A stretch of DNA of 64,000 nt from Sipunculus nudus (GCA_026874595.1 CM049317.1:69961618-70025617); one strand, 5' to 3'; positions 37,201 to 50,044 are shown, counted from the stretch's first letter. The notes: generated from the letters alone by a model not told the origin. Numbers and translations are program-made.

Positions 37201-38765
37201 AAACAATATCAAAGTAAAATTTAAACCGAAAACGTATCCCCACATTTCCTCTTATCCACATTTCGGGTGAAAAATTCAAGAACAATACCATATTTCTGTC
37301 GCGCAAAGCGGCAGTTCTGACACGCCAAGAACGGTACAAAAGTTCCAATGTACGTAACCACAGCTACCGAGGCACGGCTTTTTCTGAACCGGCCTTTTCA
37401 ACTTTCTTTCAATAGAGATTACACGAGATTTACGCTACCTATTGGCCTTAAAGACAAGGGCCGTGTAAACTCATTTGCATTATAGCGGGACGCGAAAGAG
37501 CACTTATTCCGAATATTGCGACAACAGTAGCATGCATAACAGTGAGCCATTAATAATACATGCAGGCGGTACTTCTTCCGAATATTGCCGATAGTTGTAC
37601 ATATATGTTGGCATAAGTAAGCGCCACAGAATACTATTATGCAAATTATTTCTTTATAATCTTCAAATATAGCTGACATGATGAATGACGAAGGAACCGT
37701 GTCTCGTCTCACGCCCCGTCAGGGATTTACAGGCGCCACATGTGACTACAGCCTAGATTAAAAAAAAAAAATGCAAAAACTTTATGTGTACGGTCCCGTT
37801 TCATTTTTTCTCCGGTCAAGTGATGGTTTACGTTTTCTGTGAACGTGGTGTGATCGGATATTATAACTGATAGCCGATGTATCGGGTGTTACAACTAACA
37901 GCCGATGTATAGCCCGGCACGTGTCGGTCACGGCTGATTAATTCTTTGTTAGGCTCGGGTCGGGCGGAGCATGTTTGTTCAACATTGACCCGATTGACCG
38001 CGGTACAGGCGCACCGTGTGATAAGCATCAAAGCCGAACCATCTGTGTACATCGGGCTCGTCTTCCTTACGCACATGGAGGTATTAATAAACATAATTCC
38101 TTAAAGTTTTCTTTGTCTTTCCACAAATTCAAATACCCCACGATATGCGTTTTGTATAAAAACCACGAAATTTTAGGCCCACGATAATATCTGAATCTAC
38201 AGTATATTTATACTTTAATATTTTGTATAACTATTCGTCCATAGGTACCTATGTACATGCCAGAAATTATGTCAATATTGTGTAATATGTAGACATAGTG
38301 GGCATCACAATAATGTACCTTGTCAAGACTAAAGAGATATTGTGTCATACAGTCACATATTCATAAATAACTTCATCAGCATAGTTAATCATAACATCAT
38401 ATCTGTCAAATTGAATGCTTGCAGACTACCATACAATTTAGATCCTTCAACAAATAGCCTTATCATCATTCTGCTACTGCTTATTACTGCTGTCATTGCA
38501 TTCATATTTGCTCAAATATATCACAATTTTCAACCCCTCCGAAATAAATAAAAAATAAACCACTTTATTTGACTCTATTAATCCATCAGTCAGGTTATTT
38601 CATTTATCATTTACTCACATATTACATTACATTCCTTTATAATAGCCCAACATGTCCATGATATTCATAATATATAAGCTTTATCGACTCGATATAGTAT
38701 CACAGTGGAGAAACATTTATAGTCCAATCACGATCAGCTGAGCGCCGTGACCCATGGGTCCCTTG
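34270..38765 (+). mobile_element. F1-E Helitron-like element
   Basis: It starts AGCTCAGCTGACT, ATA, AGTCATCTGAGCT; a TCCG-rich core follows. It ends CAGCTGAGCGCC, GTGACCCATGGGTC, CCTTG, then TTTTT directly joins the 5' end of F2c. A 15-base C run (35804-35818) sits in the interior. The 1.3-kb TA-flanked element at 36873-38202 is inserted in the 3' half, whose flanks match F1-F around 51574-52140. Confidence 0.65.
36873..38202. mobile_element. TA-flanked element with CTGTAGATTCA ends
   Basis: The left end CTGTAGATTCA is repeated inverted at the right end (TGAATCTACAG). Just inside are inverted 'tcgtggttttcgtgg' and 'ccacgaaatttt' words. TA flanks at 36871-36872 and 38203-38204 are confirmed by the homologous empty site in F1-F (51664-51665, 'cagatatattc'). 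It is 1330 bp and CG-richer than its host. The open frames inside (for example 37861-38094 minus, 77 codons) have no recognisable motif, so no transposase. Most likely a Tc1/mariner-type non-autonomous element. Confidence 0.75.
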
Positions 38766-38770
38766 TTTTT

Positions 38771-41508
38771 AGTGAACCTGTGAACTAATGCGATGGTGTG
38801 GCGGCGTTTGTCTTCTGTACGTTTACCCATACTATTTTGAAAATGATTGGAGCTAGCATCATGAAATTTAATGCAAAAAATTAGCCATCTGAAAATTTTC
38901 TTAAATTTTATAGAGAAAAAGCTAAAAAAAACTTTAAAAATCTTCTCCTCTGAAACAATCAAGCCAAATTGTTCAATATTTCACAGAAATAATCTTTTAT
39001 ACCATCTCCCTCAATTTTGTTCAGGAAGTTGAACTTAGTCATCTGTCCAAAAAGGCATACTAAAATGACAGTCTCAGAAATGGCCAGAGCTATCATCACC
39101 AAATTTTTTGCCAGTGTTGGTCACATGAGTCATATATGAAATTCATGTATTGGTGGCGCCACCTGAATTGACCTATTTTTGTACGGGGTTTATTGGTCAT
39201 CTGTACATTAATCCATCATTTCTCAGGAATAGCAGGAGCTACCATTCCCAGATTTTATGCAATAATGTGTCACATATCAAATTTTATGGGATTCAGCTTA
39301 TTTTTTATTCTGTCTGCATTTACTTAGATTTTATAAGGAAAAAGCTGACAATATTTTAAAAGTCGTCTTTTTGTAGACGGTCCAGCCAAATTGTTAAATA
39401 TTTTACATAAATGATCCCAGAGGCAAGCCCTCTTAAGTTTGTTCAAATGGTTTGTATTTGATGAATTTTAGTGGAGTTACACAAATTTGAACAGTCATTT
39501 GGCCAAGTAAGCATACTGACATAGTACTCTCAGAAATGACAGATTGAGCTAGCATTACCAGGTATTGTGCAAATGTTGGTCACATGACTCATATTTGAAG
39601 TTGTAGATTTAGTGGTGCCACCTACATTGACCTGTTTTTTATCGGCAAAAAACCTCATAATTTTAGCCTCTTTCAGCTTAATGATGAAACTGTCAAGTTG
39701 AATTGTTCAATTTTTCAAAAGAATTATCCTAGGACATGGTTCTTTCAATCATATCAGAATATACTGAGTTTGTTGATTTTTGGTTGAGTTGTGAAAAGCT
39801 TAAAGGTGCCTTTTGAAAAAAATTTATGTGATTTCTTGCTTCCTCTGTGTTTATATTAATGATCTAAGGGTAATTTTTGTGGTGAAAAATTCTTATAATA
39901 CCTTCATATTGAACATATGAACTTGTTTATCAACAACATGTTTGTAAACACAGCAATGTTGACAAAGGGGAAAAAAATGTAACCTAAGGTGATAGCCTGC
40001 ATATATGCGGAGGTAGAAAGGTCACTTGTTGCAAAATGCCATTTGCAAAGCTCTGGCTTATCTGATGTGTTGCCAGATGCCCTTGTTAAATTTGTTTTGA
40101 TTATTTTGGTGGGCCCCCACATATTCTGTACATGTTGATATAAACAAAACAAGCAGCCTGTGTGCAGTGATATCTAGGTTTTCTGGCCTATTTTTATGAA
40201 AGCTCCAAGGGATTACCTTTTGTTTATAAAGGTCAGATAGGTGATTGGGCCTCTTTAAGTTGGTCTTATGGCCATTATTATGTCTTTTTCAAACTGAGGA
40301 CTGCAATAGTGTTCTTCTTCAAAATTATTATTTCAATTATATTTTCTGTAACATTGCACAAACATTATTCTTAGGTGGCCTTTGTACAAGTTTACTAGAA
40401 TGATTTTTGGCAGAACTATTGGACCTTTAACAATGTAAGTACTGCATCTTTTATTATTCTAGATATTTTGATAAAAAGTTTATGAATATGTCGGCTTGAA
40501 AAAAGAAATTTTAACCAAAGTCTTTCAGTATGTGTAAACAGATATACCAACAGGCCAAGATTGAATCTGTATCTTTAAATTGGTTGAAAACTGCCAACTG
40601 TTTCCGATTTGGGAACAGATCAAGAGTTCATTCAGTGCAGCCAGATATAGGTCAAGAGTTCAGTCAGTGCAGCCAAGCACATAGCATGTGATCACCTCAT
40701 GGGTGACATGTCAACACCTCATGGGCACCATGTGATCACTTCATGGGTGTCAAGCCCCTCAGGGCAGGGCCCCTGCATGAGCTTATGCAATGGTGTGGCT
40801 ACTATTTCAGGTTTGGCAACAGGCTAGAGGTCAGTCTGGATCTATTTATAGCTTTGGCAGACTGCCAACTGTATCAGATTAGGCAACAGGTCAAGAGTTC
40901 AGTTTCACTCAGTGCAGCCAAGTATGGGTCAGGAGTTTACTCAGTGCAGTAGCTGCATTCTATTTTTAGATTTGGCAGACTGCCAACTGTGTCAGATTAT
41001 GCAACAGGTCAAGAGTTCACTTAGTGCAGCCAGGTACAGGTCAAAAGTTCACTCAGTCTAGCCAGGTGCAGGTCATGAGTTCACCCAGTGCAGTAGTCTG
41101 AGCATGCAATTTGTCACAGTTCACTCGGGGCAACAGCCTTTATCCCCTAAGCCTGGTCAGCCCCATACATCAGACTCGAGGTAATTTTGATGTATTGGCC
41201 TAATATTTTGTCCTGTCTATGTGTCTTTGATGGCTTTCTTGCTCTCAACACAGGTGTCGCCACCTACCATGACTTTTGCACACGTTTTTCTCAGGAGGGG
41301 TTTGATATATAAGTCTGAAATCTCTGATAGCTTCGTTATATACAAGACTGGTGCTGCCAGCTACAATCTTTTTAGTGTTGTGTGCACCTATGCCAGAATG
41401 TCAGCAGTTTGTGTAATTGTTTCTTATTCAAAATGTTTAGTACTTGCATAGTTCATATACATGAAAAAGTAATGGTCCAGCATTGAAGCATTAGGCCTGT
41501 AGGCCTTG
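38771..41508 (+). mobile_element. F2c Helitron-like element
   Basis: It begins AGTGAACCTGTGAACTAATG right after the TTTTT that ends F1-E. The 3' end keeps GCATTAGGCCTGTAGGCCTTG before TTTG but has lost the CACAGGTTC part. The internal order is as in F2a and F2b: 'gttcaaatggt' units, then the 'caagagttcactcagtgcag' minisatellite at about 40615-41095. No coding sequence. Confidence 0.65.
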
Positions 41509-41589
41509 TTTGTTATTTTAACAAAAATTTTCTTTTTTTTTTTTTTATAAAATGACAACATTCATGTCAGTTTCTCAGCTGTAATTACA

Positions 41590-43020
41590 TTGAGGGTCCC
41601 AAAACCTGGTGTGTGTATTGATCACAAGTTGATGCCATATAGTAATCACCCTGTCTCTCTGTCTGTCTAGCTGTCTGTCTGTCTGTCCATCCGTCCATTC
41701 ACACAAATTTGTTTCCAGATGATAACTCCAGGTTGTATTGACACATGGATTTCAAACTTGACTTACGTATGGCCAACCACTAAAGCAAGTTCTAACATAT
41801 GATTTTGGGGTCAGGAGGTCAAATGTCAAGGTCACAGGACTCGCTTATTTAACAAGATTATGGCTGCATTTTTAGCCAGGCTTTTCATCCTAAACTTTCC
41901 ATTTTGCACTTTTAGCTGACCTGCCAGTATGGGGAGAGAATAATGAATTTGGGGTCACATGGTCAAAGATCAAGGTCACAGGAACCATCTGTTCATAAAG
42001 TAGTTTCCAGATGATAACTCCAGTTTAGTTTAACATACTGGTTTCAAACTTATATATGACTCTCCACTAAAGTAACCTGCCAATAGGGGAAGTTTCTGTT
42101 CAATTTTTGGGTCATAAGGTCAAAGGTCAAGGCCACAGTACCCACTTAATTAGAAAGATTGTGGATGCATTTTAAGCCAAACTTTTCATCTCAAACCTTC
42201 CATCTTGCACATGCAGCTGAGCTGCCAATAGGGGAAGAACCTGATTGATTTGGGGGTCACAAAGTCTAAGGTCGTGGTCACAGGGGCCCATCTGTCCACA
42301 TATTTGTTTCTGGATGATAACTCCAGTTTGGATGGACATATTGGTTTCAATTTTGACTTATATATGACCCACCAATAATGTAAGAACCCTTTAGATTTTG
42401 GGGCCATAAGTCCAAAGGTCAAGGTCACAGGACCCACTTCTTTAAAAAGATTGTTGATGTATTTTTGGCCAAACTTTCTGTCCCAAACCTACTGTCTTAC
42501 AGATGTTGCTCTCCTGCCAATATTGGAAATAACTTATGGATTTTGGGGTCACAAGGTCAAAGGTCAAGGTCATGGGGGCCATCTATCCACATATTAGTTT
42601 CCAGATTATAACACCAGTTCGGTTTGAAATATTGGTTTCAAACTTGACTTACATATGGCCCACAACTAAAGTAAAAACTGTTGATTCATGGTCATGATTT
42701 CAAAGGTCAAGGTCACAGGACCAACAACTTTAGAAGGTTGTGGATGCATTTTAAGCCAAACTATTCATCTCAATCCTTCCATCATCGACATGTGGTGCAC
42801 CTGCCAATGGGGGAAGTTTGCTTTTGATTTTGGGGTCACTTGGGTCAGAGGTTAAGGTCACAGGGCCCATCCATTCACAAATCAGTTTATGGATGATAAC
42901 TCCAGTTTGGGTAGACAGGTTGGCTTCAAACTTATCACAGGACCAATATTTTGGAAAACCTCATAAACATATATCCTTATAGACAAATGCAGTTGAGCAT
43001 CGAGACCTATGGGTCCCTAG
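41590..43020 (+). mobile_element. F6 Helitron-like element
   Basis: Four to five units of about 290 bp, each with 'ccagatgataactccag', 'ggtcaaaggtcaaggtcacag' and 'aagccaaacttttcatctc'. A (GTCT)n core lies at about 41655-41690. The 3' end is CAGTTGAGCATCGAGACC, TATGGGTC, CCTAG, TTTT. The start is approximate, taken at 'ttgagggtccc'. It interrupts an F1 copy that resumes at 43021 with 'ttttcctgtaagtactgtgg'. Confidence 0.55.
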
Positions 43021-43942
43021 TTTTCCTGTAAGTACTGTGGATTTAATTTTCACAGCATGTGCACATAAGGATTTAATCTGTTAAAATCTGAAATTTGAAA
43101 ATAAAAGCTGCAAAATTAGGCAAGTTATTGAATTTTTTTGGAGGCTCTTGTTGTATTCCCTTACATTGTCAAGCAGTCCACTTTGGTGACTGTAGGTTAT
43201 TCAGTGCAGCTCTCTATGCTCCCTAGGCTGTTGGCATAATGTTATGCAATCCCATCACTAGGGCAAGCCCTCTGTCCACTGAGTTGAGCTTGATCAGGCT
43301 GTCTGCAGTTAATACCATACCACAGGGAGCCTTTTTCTCTGGCACCCCCCCCCCCCCCACCCCATTCTGTTGACAGACCTGTACTATGAACAAGATGAAT
43401 CTTAAAATTAGTATTTTTTTCAGTAACGAGCAGTAACAACGGAGACCCCTCCCCCCACCCACCCCTTCAATACATAGGACTAATAAACAAGATGAATCTT
43501 ATTATTAATCTGATTTAAGAAGATATAAATACTTTGTAGCATTTCATTCATATCTCTTAAAGTTGGCGGGGCCTAGGTGTGAATAACACTGTTAACTTAG
43601 TATTAAAATTAGGAATATTGGTCAAACTTTGTGCGATTAATTTTTAACTCAATTGGCCATATATTTAACTTTTGAAAACTTAATTACCTTCACACATTAT
43701 TTGTTTATGAAATGTTACTTTTATATAACACTTACCATAGGCCTGTTTGTTCCCTTGGTGCATCACTAAATGATTTAGTTCATGTCCATTATTCTATAAT
43801 TTACAGAGTTTCATTTAAGCAGGGCCATTTTCTCATAGCTTTTCTAATGATAATATACATGGAAAACCAAAAGAAATAAAAATAGTTTGCAGTTACTAAT
43901 ATTTTCCAAAATTCAGCTGAGCAATGTGACCCATATCGATTC
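43021..43942 (+). mobile_element. F1 fragment, 3' end broken
   Basis: Matches the middle and 3' part of F1-E (about 34885-35080 onward). It runs to CAGCTGAGCAATGTGACCCAT, where the terminal palindrome is cut short and replaced by a different sequence. It holds a 14-base C run (43345-43358) and a second short C-rich stretch at about 43448-43466. Confidence 0.55.
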
Positions 43943-43968
43943 GTATCAATATATCGATATATTGATAC
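43943..43968. repeat. Perfect 26-bp palindrome
   Basis: GTATCAATATATC followed by its exact reverse complement GATATATTGATAC. It lies at the junction between the truncated F1 fragment and the F5 fragment. Confidence 0.85.
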
Positions 43969-43976
43969 AGTCCTAA

Positions 43977-44465
43977 TACATCCTGAACAGCTTTCTTGAT
44001 TTTATGACATGTGGCACCACCTACATTTTAGTTTATGCTGCAGACATCCAAGCTCATATCTCGGGAACCTTTGACCGATTGGGCCAAAATTTTGCATGTG
44101 TATAGACCTCCCATAGCTCTTTTTCATACACAAAACTGGGGGGGGGGGGGCCCACCTGCAACCGTTTTTGCACAGCATCCATCTGTTTGTCTGCCGTGGG
44201 ATAAAATCACTCATATCAGTATTGGTTTGACTTATCTGCCTAAAATTTTGCATGTTTATACATCTTGGTTAGCTTTCTTGATTGTTTTGACAGGTGGCGC
44301 CACCTACATACACATTTTGGCTGTAGACATCCATGCTAATATGCAACACACTTCACTCTATTTCCTCTTGCCACTCAATCCATGCCTCACTTCACCCGTT
44401 CCACTCTGGTTTTGGCGGATACACTGTAATGTGACATAGTTGCTTGTGGACTACCAGTATTCTAG
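43977..44465 (+). mobile_element. F5c Helitron-like element, 5'-truncated
   Basis: 3' part of F5. GTTTTGGCGGATAC is the exact reverse complement of the family 5' GTATCCGCCAAAAC (14 bp). It is followed by a short spacer and 'tattctag' before TTC. Interior words 'ctcatatctcgggaacc' and GGTGGCGCCACC match F5a and F5b. Confidence 0.65.
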
Positions 44466-46167
44466 TTCAATAGCAAATGTTTTGTAACCTATCCTCAAGC
44501 ATATTTGTATCCATTTGACCAGCTTTGACACTTTAACATTTTATGACATTGTCTATGATTTTATTCATGGAAGGAATATACTCTTTGTTTCAAATCAGTA
44601 AATGTTCACATTCCTGTGGAATGCAGGTTAGAATGTACATTATATGGTTGGGATATGATAATGTTCAGGTTTTGTGGTTATCTATATGTAAAGGGAGTTT
44701 CCAGCAAGAGCCCAGGTCAACCAGCGTGAGTAGACAGGCAAGACGCAAGGCAGTAAAATATATGTCTGTTTATTCAGCAATATATATATATATATGTGTC
44801 CTCGAAGGAAACTCCAAACTGGCCAAGCACAAAATGGACTCTGTTGGTTTACATATGATAAATATGATTTCTAATACTTATAAAAAGAATTCGCTTCACC
44901 TTTGTCCTCAGTGTTCTGTGATACCACGATGCATATGACACTGTGTTATACCTCATTTTAAAGGTTATTATTCCTGCAGTGACATGGTCACTATGACAAT
45001 CAATAATTTTTCATGTAAACAAAGCTTTTATTGATTTTCCCTGCTTTCCACTTTGCGGGAAGAGTACCATGTAACGAAAGAAGCGGAACATAATTCCTTT
45101 AGGGAAGACCGGTATGCCAACTTTTTGTTATTCACAAAAATCCCTCGAGCAGGGGGAATTAAAGCTGCTTAAATTAAGGTCTGTTGTGCACTTGAAACCC
45201 TACTTTCTTGCAGTGAGGGATTTAAGCATGTTTGGCTCTGACCCCATGCATGATCAGTAACTGTGAAAAACACATTACTCTCTCTTTATGAAAAGGAGGT
45301 GATCCATAAAATAAATACAATAAAATATTTGTACAAATCTTATTGAGACAGTATCCCACTGAAAATCTATTTTTTAAAACTTTTAGAATAAAAAAAGAGC
45401 CAACATTCCTCATCTTTAATTAATTCATCTCCTTTCCCCCTGTAAAAAGCCTGGTATACCTGGTTTAACATCTAGTAAACAATATATACAGTTCATATAA
45501 CATGCAAATTATAATTAATTGCTTTTATAATATGCAGAAGTAGTGGGCATATTACGTGGTATCAGATACATGAGAAAACACTTTGATCATTATACAAATG
45601 GGTGCAAATAGAAACCACATTTGAATTTATAATTGTGTATAATAATGAATACAAATTTTCATGCATATATAACAAATTACCAAATAGCTTTACAATGGAA
45701 TATGGAATATAAACACTTGACACAAGATACTGAAACTGAAAACTGAATGTACCAAATTGGTTAAATGTTAGGGTTAATTGCAGTTTAAGAGTTTAGTAAA
45801 AAACAGTCCTTACCTGACAAGCTTAAAATGGACACTAACCAGTTCTCAGTGTCATGCGACTGAGGCCTGGCAGGGTGCGGGTTGGTTGGTGTCATTGTTT
45901 GAATGGAAACAATAAAAAACAATTTCCCGACTGGTAATCAATTTTAGATAAAGCAACCACGGCAGTTCATAACTGCAAGGCAATTCATGACCTGATATTA
46001 TACAATAATATTATGAACGTCATATTTTCGGAGCCGTTACAAATATTAATTATGCACAACACTTGTATATAAGAAAAATGAAATTTTGAATTAGTGTTGA
46101 GTATTTTGGTATATCACATATTTTGGAATCATGTAAAGTTCTCTGATAGTATCAATTTTACTTTCAG
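44466..46167. other. Unique DNA, no supported gene
   Basis: Non-repetitive sequence leading up to the lectin exon. An earlier exon of the same lectin domain was looked for and not found. The 131-codon open frame at 44543-44938 includes a (TA)n tract and has no domain signature. Confidence 0.45.
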
Positions 46168-46293
46168 GGGAATTTCTTTCAGACAAATTCCGTGAACCAG
46201 ACCAGTTGTGTGCCTCTCTGGAAACAGATGATCTCATGCAATTAGATGATCATAGTTGTCATACAAAGATGAAGTTTGTTTGCAAAGTCAATG
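46168..46293 (+). CDS. C-type lectin-like domain, C-terminal exon
   Basis: A 126-nt exon between acceptor 'ttttactttcag' and donor GTAAAAG, phase 1 at both ends. The translation includes FLSDKFREPDQLCASLE, TDDLMQLDDHSCHT and KMKFVCKVN. The pattern C-x15-C-x7-C with a final F-V-C fits the last three cysteines of a C-type lectin-like fold, where the usual text is C...WxDxxC...FIC. The Trp of the WND motif is replaced (QLDDHSC), so classical Ca2+-dependent sugar binding is doubtful. Phase 1-1 borders are typical of extracellular modules. Earlier exons of the domain are not identified. Part of a secreted or membrane protein by inference. Confidence 0.6.
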
Positions 46294-46368
46294 GTAAAAG
46301 CTCTAATTTTTATAGTTTGTTCATTTTATTTTATGACATGTAAAATGTTGAAAGATTTAATTTCATTC

Positions 46369-46493
46369 AGCTAAGCCCACTAGAATTCATCTAAGATATA
46401 GCATTATCTCTTTGTCCTTCCATCTTCTAATCTTCTAATCAGGGAGGTTAATAAGAAATCTCCCTGGACACCTGAAATAAGGTCACGTCAACA
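46369..46493 (+). mobile_element. F1'' 5' fragment, decayed
   Basis: 'agctaagcccactagaatt', then 'catctaagatatagc' and 'aatctccctggacacctgaaat', follow the order of the F1'' 5' region in diverged form. It is cut at 46497 by an F3 start. Confidence 0.4.
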
Positions 46494-46496
46494 TTT

Positions 46497-46979
46497 ATTG
46501 TTTCCCCAGACAAAGTCTGGAGATACTATGGTTTAGGCACAGTTGTGCTGCAGAGATAACATTTGGACGCGATAACTAAAAAAATATTTTATGGATCTTT
46601 ACCAAACTTAACATTTGCATAGATATTGTTGAGAGGACAAAGCCTATTTAAAATGGGTATGACCTTTACTGGGAGAATGACCTTGACCTTAAATAGGTCC
46701 AGTTTGGGGGAAAATCACACGAATTCTTAAATATCTAAAGAAATCTTGCATGGATTGATCCAAAAATCAACTTGACCGAAGATCTTGGCTAGTGTTGTTA
46801 CGTACCAGAAACTGGTGGCACCACTTGTATTCCTTTTCTTGTTTTTGTGCCGTTTAATACCCCCTTCATTGCCACTTAACAATACTGTGAGCATTATAAG
46901 TAAAAAACTAATGGACATGCAGATTTCTTTCATATTATGCATATATACATAGACATGGATTATGGGATGATGTATTTTT
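46497..46979 (+). mobile_element. F3b Helitron-like element, 5' part
   Basis: It starts ATTGTTTCCCCAGACAAAG, TCTGGAGATACTATGG, the F3 5' hairpin with changes, then the F3 interior ('gaccttgaccttaaatagg', 'actggtggcaccactt'). It stops at a T-run exactly where F1-F begins. The remaining 3' part of F3b is not found in the window. Confidence 0.6.
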
Positions 46980-48940
46980 AGCTCAGCTGACTATAAGTCA
47001 TCTGAGCTATAGTCATGGTCCTTTGTCCGTCGGCTGTCCGTCTGTCTGTCAATCCGTTAAACTGGCACATTTTGAAACCATTAGACCCACGAATGCAAAA
47101 TTTGGCATACAGTTAGATGTCCCCAAAATCGCCTACCATACCGAAAATTGGGTCATTAGGACTTAGTTCCTTCAAGATATTAAGGAAAAACCTCCCATTT
47201 TCCATAAAAAAAACATTGTTACACTATAAGACTGCCTAATATCAAAACCACTGATCTGATTTTGATCATAGTGAACATGCATATCCTTCCATATATTTTC
47301 TATGTACCTACCAAAAATTAGGTCATTATTGCATAATTTGTTGAAGTTATGGGCCAGAACATAATGCACCTCATAAAAAAATCAGGAAATATATTAACTC
47401 TTTAAACATAAGAATGGCTGAAGCTAGAGACTTTTTTCAGGGATATAAATTCATTTAATCAAGATCCAATTGTACACCGAAAATTAGATATGATTTTTTC
47501 AAATTTTATAAGTTATTCGCATAAATATGAAATCAGTACCTAAAATTTTGCCCAGATTTGGGCATGGCACGTTTTTTCCCAGTAAGTACTGTTGGTTTAA
47601 TTTTCATATCATGCACACGTAAGGATTTCAGCTTCTAAATTCTGAAATTTGAAAGAAATTGACCAAAAACTGTAGCTTTTATTTCATTTTTTATGAGACC
47701 ATGTCACACCTAGACCATGCCCCTCTATATGTCCCGATATTGACCTTTCATGCTTGAAGCGAGGCAAGCCAGCGCTTGGGTGGCCTCAGCTGGATATAGC
47801 TATTCAACCTCCTTCTCTTGTATTTGTTTGGCCAAAAACATAACAATAAACAATAATTTAAAAAAATTATTGGTTTACAATAAAAACTTTAGGAAAAATA
47901 AATGAAAAGGAACTTTATGGTTAATGAGTAACAGGGACCTTGCAATTACTGATGTTTTATGGATCTTTCATGGATTGCTGAAAATATATTTCAAATGACA
48001 CCATGCAGTCACCATTGGGTATTTTTTAATTTCAATCATAATAATGAAAAATAAATAATTAAATAAAATTGTTGTTAACTATAAGGGATTATGTGAAGCA
48101 AATTAATGATAGACAAGGATGCATTTGATCATTTTAAATATTCTAAATTTCCAGGTCTTTTCCAGGTGTTTAATTTGTCGGTTTTTTTTTTATTACAAAA
48201 TTTAAAAAAAAATGAAATATGTCATAAATTTATAAAATTACTCAGACAAGTGCTCATTAAAGATGTCAATAAATTGTTTGAATAATAAAATTCAGACTCA
48301 TGGCTGTATCAGATGTTACATGATACTGGGTAAATAATCAAAATTTATATTTCTGATAACTTTATATCAGTTAATAAAATTAAACATTCCCAACTCCAGT
48401 TTGCTCTTTGTATAATATATTGGTTTGTTTTGATCCTTGGGTTATTTTTAACACATGTATTAGTTTCGTAGTAGAGATTATTTTCTTTTTTTCTGATACA
48501 AATAAAAAAAAAATAAAATTTTTAAAATCTGATAAGAAAATTAGGTCTTAAAGACAAGTTCTCATTATGATGTCTATAATGTTAATAATTGTCATAAGTG
48601 TCTTGACAGTGATGTGAAAGTATTCAAAAGTGAATATAATATTTTTTTTTATAAATTAAAGCCATAAAACCAGGTAGTTACAATCATTGTTTAAATTTGT
48701 GAAATTTGTATATTCTGGATTCTCAACAGTTTTGTTTGACTGAAACTGAATAAATATGAGACCTTGAGTGAATACTTAAAATTGTATACAAATATGATTA
48801 AAAGAAATTCAATAGTTCAATAATGTAAATTAATACAAATACTAAAACAGGTAAAAAGAAAGAATATGAGTGCAAATACTTTCAAAATGTATTCATTAAT
48901 GCATTCATGAATATATTTTATAATTTTATTTCAATCATTT

Positions 48941-50044
48941 ATTGTATCGCCAGACATAGTCTGGAGATACTATGGTTTAGGCACGGTTGCGCCGCCGCCG
49001 CAGAGATTTCTTTTGGACACAATAACTCAAAAAATATTTCAAGGATCTTTTTCAAACTTGACACATTCATAGATATAGGTGAGAGGACGAAGCCTATGTA
49101 AAATGGGGTCATGACCTCAAATAGGAGAGTGACCTTGACCTTGAATAGATCCATTTTTGGGGAAAATCACACAAATTCTTAAATATCTCAAGAAATCTTT
49201 CATGGATTTATCCAAAAATCAAGTTGGACAAAGATCTTGGATAGTGATGTCATGTACCGGAAACTGGTGGTGCCACCTAGTATCCTTTTCCGTTTAATAC
49301 CCCCATCTTTGCCACTTGACAGTACTTTTAGCATCACAAGTCAAAAACTGATTGACAGATTTCTGTAATATTATGCATGTACATAGGTATGGGTTATGGG
49401 ATGATGTATATTAAAATTGGGGTCATGACCTTTCCTTTGAGATAGGCTTTGACCTTGAATATTACCATATATGGTGAAAATCACATAAAATCATGAATAT
49501 CTTAAAAAGGGATGCATGGATTGGTCCAAAAATCAAGTTGACGGAAGATCTTGGATAGTTTTGTCTTTTGCAGAAGATAGGTGGCGCCACCTGTTGTCCT
49601 TTTATTGTTTTTTGCGCCTTTGAATACCCCATCATTGCCACTTGACAGTATATACTGTGAGCATTATAAGTCAAACAGTAATGGACAGATTTCTTTCATG
49701 TTATGCATGTATATAGATATGGTTTATAAAATGAGGTATATTTAATTTTAAATCTAATTTTAAAATTTAATTTAATTTAAATTATTTTTTTTTAATTTAA
49801 TTTTTTTTTTCAAATGTTGGATATTTTGGAATTCAGTTTATTGATTTGGGGTCATGACCATGACTATGAGAGTGACCTTGACCTTGAATATTCCCATAAT
49901 TGGTGAAAAACATAAAATCATGAATATCTTAAAAAGGGCCACTTGACAGCACTGTGAGCATTAAAAGACAAAACCTCAAAATATACCACAAAACCTCATT
50001 TGTCTGGCGATACTATGGCACCAGCGGTGCCAAGAAATGTCTAG
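48941..50044 (+). mobile_element. F3a Helitron-like element nested in F1-F
   Basis: 5' GTATCGCCAGAC, loop ATA, GTCTGGAGATAC forms a near-perfect hairpin. 3' GTCTGGCGATAC is the exact 12-bp reverse complement of the 5' stem, followed by the hairpin GGCACC-AGC-GGTGCC, AAGAAATG and TCTAG before TTT. The interior has two to three units with 'gaccttgaccttgaat', 'tccaaaaatcaagttg' and GGTGGCGCCACC. It is the best-formed example of the asymmetric inverted-repeat design in this window. No coding sequence. Confidence 0.7.

Noticed and set aside
44543-44938. 131-codon open frame upstream of the lectin exon
   Set aside because: It contains a (TA)n tract translated as alternating Ile and Tyr, and has no lectin cysteine pattern or other domain.
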